From assembly GCA_020284085.1 (NCBI GenBank), contig JACEVL010000150.1, positions 3,195,616-3,259,615 of the forward strand: 64,000 nt of DNA, read 5' to 3'. The notes beneath the pieces were generated by a model. It worked only from the letters and a program-made list of their open reading frames with translations. It was not told the origin of the DNA and made no database searches. This stretch comes from Aporrectodea caliginosa (lineage: Eukaryota; Annelida; Clitellata; Crassiclitellata; Lumbricidae). How positions within the stretch are numbered: position 1 is the first letter of the stretch; each line of letters opens with the position of its first letter. Positions 58,130-64,000 of the stretch are shown here, in pieces. Made by a program: the position numbers and the translations under genes.

Positions 58130-58389
58130 GGCCACTGTCGAGAGGATCACGTGACGGACAGAGTCCACGTAGCGCCACCTAGCGCTCGGTCGACTGTCCA
58201 TTTGAGCTCAGTCGTTGCAGATGAGGACACCCGCCGGTGAAACCATGACGTCTTCAGTCGGGGGTTAGTCATCGGGACGGCATCGCCTCTCGTCACAGCA
58301 GGATCCACGCTCTCTCTTTCGGCTTATCCGGCGTCAGGAAGAACGTATCAAGCAAGTATCAAGAACTACATCGAAACGGGGCTGACTAC
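58130..58389 (+). promoter_or_regulatory. CpG-rich promoter/5' exon candidate
   Basis: A CpG-dense block in AT-rich surroundings. It contains TCACGTGAC (58147-58155), the E-box bound by USF/TFE-type bHLH-Zip factors, and ends with a good donor GACTAC|GTAAGA. It reads as a non-coding first exon whose transcript continues right. Confidence 0.4.
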
Positions 58390-58967
58390 GTAAGATGTAT
58401 GTATTGTACGTGTTTCTCTATGATATATCTAATGATTTCGATAGCGATGTTATCATAATGGCCAAGACCCTATCACGCTTCAAATGAAACTGTAGGCGGA
58501 AATCATGACCCATTAGAGAAGCCAGAACGGAATCCGATGGACGATATAATTATATCCCAGATGTTGCTCATGTTTTAGTGAATATAATCTGTGTACAGCC
58601 ATTGCTATATAGTCCAAGGTACCCTGAAATAAAGTCACGGTCAGCATCATCCTCGTACAGATAGGCGCCGTTAGCACTCTAACCGAAGAAGCTAACCGGG
58701 AAATACGCTTTCGATACGTCTCATATCAGTTTTATTTCCACACTTTACTGTACAGTTAATGCCGATTTGAGTCATTTAGAACGATGGAAATACTCGTTGA
58801 AGTACTCCGAAGAATAGACTAATATGAATAAGATTCTTAATCGTAAGAGGAACGATGCATAAGATCGAGGAATCTTTACGACTAAAGCACAGTACAAATT
58901 CGACATCTGGCTGAGCTTGCGACGGGTAACAAAGCGTTGTAAAAATTGCGGATTCAGAAGTGCAAAT

Positions 58968-59036
58968 GGTCCGGGATTTGAACCCTGAACGCAGCATTAA
59001 GAGACCTGAATGTGGCCAACCAGTTCGGCAACAGTG
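58968..59036 (-). mobile_element. tRNA(Lys)-like SINE head
   Basis: The minus strand has CTGGTTGGCC (box A position), loop CTCTTAA (anticodon CTT) and T-arm CAGGGTTCAAATCCCGG. The acceptor ends do not pair, so it is SINE-derived. Confidence 0.6.
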
Positions 59037-59049
59037 CGACTGGCGCGTC

Positions 59050-60719
59050 AACTTAATTTCACATTGATTGCAAATTAGATGACAGGTAACTCAACGAAAT
59101 TAGAATGCAGCGTGCCGGGTACTCTATATAGACTATTATAGATACTTATTTGTGAACTAGTTTGAGTGAAGTCTCAAAGCAAAGGTAAGATGACCGTTAT
59201 ATTTTACATAAGAAGTACTTAGTGCATATATATGTGGTGTTAAAGATCATTAAGAATATTAAACAGTTCGTCAGTAAGCAGCTAAGCAGTGTTCAGAAAC
59301 CAGAAAAGCTGCTTTGCTTAAAACAAACTTTTGCTGAGTCTTATATACATGGTGCAATGGTTACATCAAGACGTTGCAAACATGACAGTACAGTCGGTAG
59401 TTCGCAATTTGGTACATCACTTGAAAATGGGAGGCGTTTGAGGATGATAATATTGAGTAAATTCTTCACAATGCTGATGACAAATTGCTTTCTGGCAAAA
59501 GGTCAGGAGAACATTTTCGATTTGCGGAGGAAGATGGACATTTTCCCTCATTGTTTCAGACTACTCGGCAATAAGATAGTACAGTTTCCACATATAATTC
59601 ACAGATAACCACAGGCCTTTTACAAACTGCTTTTAAGTTCTACAAACAACATTCCGTAGACAAATTCTGCCTAATTGTTATGAAACATCCAGACTATTGT
59701 GGGCCTACTTTTTTCCTGATACACACTAGGTGTTCTTTTCTATAGCAGATAATAAATGTCTATGATATCGGACTGATCACAGTAGTATCTGACATAGACA
59801 GACATTCGTGAAAGTGATATAGATGCTTCAGTTAACATTTATGGTTGAGGCTTGGTGCGTTCAATCTGAAACGTACCTGATGAACCGAAATCTTAACTCC
59901 ATATTTCTATCTAGATGTACCTCTCCCTCTCACTTCATGTGCGTGTATGTGTCTCTCTCTGTCTTTATGAATGTCTCTGTATGTCTTGCTCTGCCTCTCT
60001 CCCTCTCACAAAGCACGTATCCACTGCTTATTGGCTGTCTCTCTATCGTTCTGTTCGCTCTCCATCTCCGTCCATATCCTCCAAATCTGTCTGTATGTCT
60101 GTCTCCTTATGTCTCTGTTTGTCTGTCGATCTTTCTCTTCACATAATGCATGTTCTATGTGTGTCTTTCTATCTGAGTCTGTCTTACTGCTGTTCTGTGT
60201 CTTTGTCAAATACACCGTACATGTCTGCCAGACGGATACAGTGCATTTGACATGGAGATTGGATGCTTCTGTCTGTCTTTTCCACAGAGTCAGTCCCATT
60301 TGTCTGCCCTCTTGTGTTATTCTGTGCTTCCTTATAACTCGCTCTCTGTCTCTTCCTTTTTCTTGTTCGTATGTCCTATATATGTTTCAAAAAGCTTTGA
60401 AGATTTTAAGGATTCATTAGCTACGAGTCATACAATGACAATTTATTATTAAGTTTCACATGTTCATCTAAATGTTAATAAATAAGTGATGTCGAAAGAC
60501 TTTAGAATAAATGTTATAATAATTATCTGAGACATAAGAACTCGTCAGGAAAGAGCAGTTACCCCAGTGTTAAACTATTAGTATTGCTGCATTTTCAAGG
60601 CTCAAAGGAAATCCTAGTCACCATATCGGTTTACCGGACTTTTCTTAAATGCTCCGTTATCATGCTACTTTACGCAATCGAAGCATTAGTGTGTCATGTC
60701 GTTTGAAACTGTTCTGCAT
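59050..60719. other. No gene supported; CT-rich tract
   Basis: From about 59900 to 60360 the + strand is CTCTGTCT-rich and gives several overlapping Cys/Ser/Leu frames that are not genes. The rest has no exon signal; the 128-codon frame at 59222-59608 shows no domain. Confidence 0.5.
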
Positions 60720-61041
60720 AATTGTCTAGCGCCACGTAACAGGCCTAGTTTCAGTGTCACCCATTATGGCGGGAAATGCGAAATTTTCCGCGTAATTTCG
60801 GTGACAAAGATCCGTTCGACTGAGGTTGGGGGCGTTCCCGCTGCATTGGGCCAACAAGAGGCAACGGCCCACCGTCTGATTTACTCGAGTACGGTAATTT
60901 ACTCGCTCTCAACGCGACCTTTCAAACTGATAACGTAGCGGATCTGACTCGAGTAGGCACGGCGATTGGCCGGTCGTAAAAGGCCAGACGACTGACTGAG
61001 AGAAAGATAAGCGTCTATACTTAAGTCGCAGGTAGGCTCAG
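60720..61041 (+). promoter_or_regulatory. Promoter and first-exon candidate
   Basis: CpG-rich. It contains GGCGGGAAA (60768-60776, E2F-type), an inverted CCAAT box (ATTGG at 60965) and a donor CTCAG|GTAAGT at 61042 that would end a non-coding exon. A splice acceptor follows at 61853. Confidence 0.4.
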
Positions 61042-61853
61042 GTAAGTACAAGGTGCGCTCACTTCATCGCTGTGCATATCCACGTGCGATATGATGATGA
61101 TATATGAACAGCACAGGTGAAAGGCGTCTAATCGTTTCATATGCAGGTAGAAGTTTTCGTCTCGAAGTTGAAACGTGTCCAGTTTAGCATATGCTCTCGG
61201 ACTGTTTGTTGTCGACAAAATACAGGTTTTACAAACTGTATACGCCTATAAGGAGCATGTAGTATTGTTTCCTTTCGCGTTGTTTGACAGGAAAAACTTC
61301 GTTTTGATTGCCAAGGTGTCGTGTTGCTTGATTTAGAATTCGGATATTATCAAGTTCGTACAAGTTTACTGAGTTGTAGAAGTAGAGCTCGATGTCAAGA
61401 TGGCCTCTTGGGCTAATTAATGACTTTGAAATTCAGGCCTAATTAAGACCGGGATTTCTTTGCAGTGAATCTGTTGAGTCACTGTGAACGTTTTCTGTTC
61501 TCAAGGTTTGAGAATCTCGACGAGAGTACACTATGACTTGACAATTTTTCGTTCTATTGCCCTTCAGCCGCGAAGAAATTGATCAGTGCGCTTGATCTTG
61601 CACTTTATTTTGAAGCTAAACTTCGCAGTTGCTTCAAATACATGTATGAGTGAAATAAATGTATACTTGTATGTGTTTGAATAGTTGTGAATGAATAGGC
61701 TATGAATGGTGTTTGGCTAATGTCAACTGTGAATGGACAATGGAGTTTTGGATGGAAGTTTTGCTTATGTCGCTTGTGACAATTGAAATGTGATATTCAT
61801 TTCAACCAAAAAAGAAGCTAAATCTAATCTGGGTTAAATTTCTTAATTTTTAG

Positions 61854-61980
61854 ATAGCGTCTAGTTTATGAGAAGAGAACTTATTTGAGTAAAATAGATC
61901 TATGAAGATAACAGAATTTAGGAAAGCTTCTAACGAGATTGATGTTGATGACGACGATGACGATGATAATAACGACACTG
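61854..61980 (+). CDS. Candidate exon: 5' UTR plus start, acidic run
   Basis: The acceptor TTAATTTTTAG (T-rich tract) ends at 61853 and the donor GTGAGT starts at 61981. An ATG at 61902 opens MKITEFRKASNEI followed by an Asp-rich run and ends phase 1. The next AG (62077) would give only four more residues, so the continuation, if any, lies elsewhere. Possible second exon of the transcript from 60.7-61.0 kb. Confidence 0.35.
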
Positions 61981-62099
61981 GTGAGTAAAAATTAATTAAC
62001 GATGTTGTCGACGGCCACAAAGTTTAAAGTAGCCTAATCAATAAATCTAGCTGTCTTATATTTTCGTTCATTTCAGAATCTCTTTCATGAACTTTCATT

Positions 62100-62229
62100 T
62101 GTACAAACTGTCGAAAGGCGGCAGCCATTTTCCAAGTGACCTTCAAGCGTCGCTTACAAAGACAGGCCGCCATTTTGGGTGTCAGTTTGTTGCCAGTGGC
62201 AACGGTTGTTCGGTTGGTCGTCAGTAACT
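62100..62229 (+). promoter_or_regulatory. Promoter with YY1 motif and X-box palindrome
   Basis: GCCGCCATTTTG (62166-62177) matches the YY1 core, GTTGCCAGTGGCAAC (62189-62203) is a perfect X-box-like palindrome with a 3-nt spacer, and AACT|GTGAGT gives a donor at 62230. A second GGCAGCCATTTT lies 50 bp upstream. This is the layout of a housekeeping or ciliary gene start on the + strand, with the gene to the right of the window. Confidence 0.45.
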
Positions 62230-64000
62230 GTGAGTATTACATCAGGTACTTCATGATATTTGATATCGCAGTGCCTTATGTGATAATCACAAAGACATGA
62301 CGCTAGAAATCAACAACATCTGGTATATCTACCAACCGAATTCATCGAGGATTCAGCAAATTGGCGACTTTGCCGTTCATCCCTGCGGATTTGAAGCTCA
62401 GGAAGACAACTTAACAGTTAGTTTAGGTATAAAAAATTACGGATTTGAATGCGTTAGGAAGACATTTTACTTCAATGACTACTAAACAGATAGGCTACTT
62501 TAGATATAAAAAGTTGAGGTGCAGGTAGCCTACTCTAGAGAGGTAGAGATGTTACTGGGCGAAGTTTGTGCACATATTTTCTTTATTGAGTTTTAGTACA
62601 TCATAATTTAATAAATTTGACAGAAAAATTCCAGAAATTTTACTAAGGCGTTCTGTTTTAATTTCGTCGTACGATTCGCTGACATAATTCTTAATTTTTA
62701 GAAGCTGACAAGCTCATTTACTATAATACAGGACACCTTTACGCACTAGTATAAAGTCGAATGATCTGCTTAATTAGATTTTCTGCATATTTATATAGTT
62801 TAATGAACACTGTAGATTAATCTTTAGCATAAACAACAGATGTAAGCTTATCTGTGAAATGAAAAAAGCTACAACTTCACTCTGTTTGTATATTGCTATC
62901 TTGTAGTTTCTTTTTATAGATTGACCCTGTTTATTTATTTCCCTTCCTTATTCTATCTCTCTGTCTGCATGCGTCTGTCTGTTCGTCTGTTTCTGTCTGC
63001 CTGTGTGTCTCTTCTCTGTCTTATCCACAACAGCAGTCCGTCTTTTATTTATTTTGCCATAATAAATGAGTATATTACAAATAAACTCTGTGAGTCATGA
63101 TGCATTTCTGTTCAACTGTGTCAACCGAAACCTATTATAAGTGATCGCTGAACACCACACTATATATATAAACATTCATTATGATAATCGCAGTGGGTCC
63201 ACTCCAGGATGTAGCAAATGGTCGGGTAAATGAGCGAGTAGAATGTAGATTGGTTATATCAATTAATCTTTTGCTGAAATGAGTTAGTTAAAACAATACT
63301 TCGGCTATTCTATCTATAACAACAGTTGTACCAAAACGTCAAAAGTTTGCAAACTGTAAAATTGATTTGGTGGTTAAGACAACGTGCTAATGGACCGGTG
63401 ACAGTTTGATTGATAAGCCGAATAAATAAAAGAGCTCGTTATGCTCATGGGTCAATACGTAGGCCTAAACCCTGTGTGGTGATGATACTGTGCCAATATC
63501 TTGCTTCATTAGCTGGGATTTCTTAATCGAATAATCGAATATAAATTAATACAATTCACATTAATGCGTTCTGCATTGGTCCTGGGACAGTTTAATTGCG
63601 TTAAGGAAAAAATTACGTATTCCAGTGAAAAGATTTTCATCACGTGAAAAATCATACCGAGCTTGGTATACCTCTTTGTATTGATAAAATGCCAGTATCA
63701 AATTGTGCCAAACGATTGAACCCATAGTAGACGCAGTTGTGCAAGGTCACCAAATACATGCAAATTGACTCTGGACACAATGCTACAAAGGCCTACGACA
63801 GTTAAGAAAAGGTAAAGGTGAACAGTTGTTTACACGCTTCAATAGAAACAATTCTGTAGCGTGGTCACTGGGTCTAACTCTAAAGATCTGTCTTCTTGTC
63901 TTTCAACGAGACAATTCTTGAATACAACAAAAACACCTTTTTTAGTATCAGTAGGCCGTAGTACGGTCTGCGGTCATGAATTCTGGCATGTAGCCAGTTT
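62230..64000. other. Right edge, no exon fixed
   Basis: A 62-codon frame (62297-62485, MTLEINNIWYIYQ...) is ATG-started and non-repetitive and has a GGTATAA donor candidate inside, but nothing supports it further. TCTGTCTG-rich sequence at 62950-63010. Confidence 0.4.

Noticed and set aside
58968..59036. tRNA-Lys gene on minus strand
   Set aside because: The acceptor stem is absent; SINE-derived.
59823..60452. Overlapping Cys/Ser/Leu-rich frames as membrane proteins
   Set aside because: They arise from a CTCTGTCT low-complexity tract in several frames at once.

Overview
This is a eukaryotic, intron-rich, repeat-dense window, most likely from an invertebrate deuterostome (echinoderm, hemichordate or lancelet; echinoderm is my guess). 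The reasons are phase-1 immunoglobulin exons with canonical GT/AG borders, CR1/L2-like LINE fragments, abundant hAT elements with 8-bp target duplications, tRNA-derived SINEs and very long (CATA)n arrays. Most reading frames longer than 60 codons are chance frames in repeats. The host genes are built from short exons that must be joined.

The main content is a tandem cluster of three paralogous type I membrane receptors of the immunoglobulin superfamily, all on the + strand. Gene A (3' part only, exons 743-3944) enters from the left edge. Gene B (10922-22302) and gene C (27936-42513) are complete: nine exons each, every junction in phase, giving predicted proteins of 492 and 464 residues. The order is signal peptide, Ig1, Ig2, Ig3, one transmembrane exon and a cytoplasmic tail. 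Tails of B and C share a split layout: a Cys/basic juxtamembrane exon, two or more short exons and a homologous last exon, with ITSM- or ITIM-like and YxxM tyrosine motifs. Gene A has a different one-exon tail with YEDM, YTDL, YVNV and YVNI motifs (PI3K- and Grb2-type). The cluster looks like a family of tyrosine-signalling receptors with exchangeable tails. Ligands and immune function are inference.

Genes A and B share an almost identical 0.9-kb tract (1-929 and about 13040-13960) that stops inside the Ig2 exon, as expected for recent gene conversion. Gene A carries a 31-bp deletion in that exon, which breaks the frame. Gene B Ig1 lacks the second canonical cysteine.

Between and inside the genes I resolved eleven hAT-type elements by terminal inverted repeats, nearly all with 8-bp target duplications. 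I also found a 1,189-bp element with matching 330-bp inverted arms, TTAA flanks and a 65-codon internal ORF, several 5'-truncated LINEs, tRNA-derived SINEs, two minisatellites (54-bp and 26-bp units) and a 1.9-kb (CATA)n array in the last intron of gene C.

From 42.6 kb to 58 kb I find no convincing host gene, only repeats, one CpG-rich patch and one weak exon candidate. At 58.1-62.3 kb there are three promoter-like CpG-rich stretches followed by splice donors, including one with a YY1 motif and an X-box palindrome. They suggest 5' exons of genes that continue to the right of the window.
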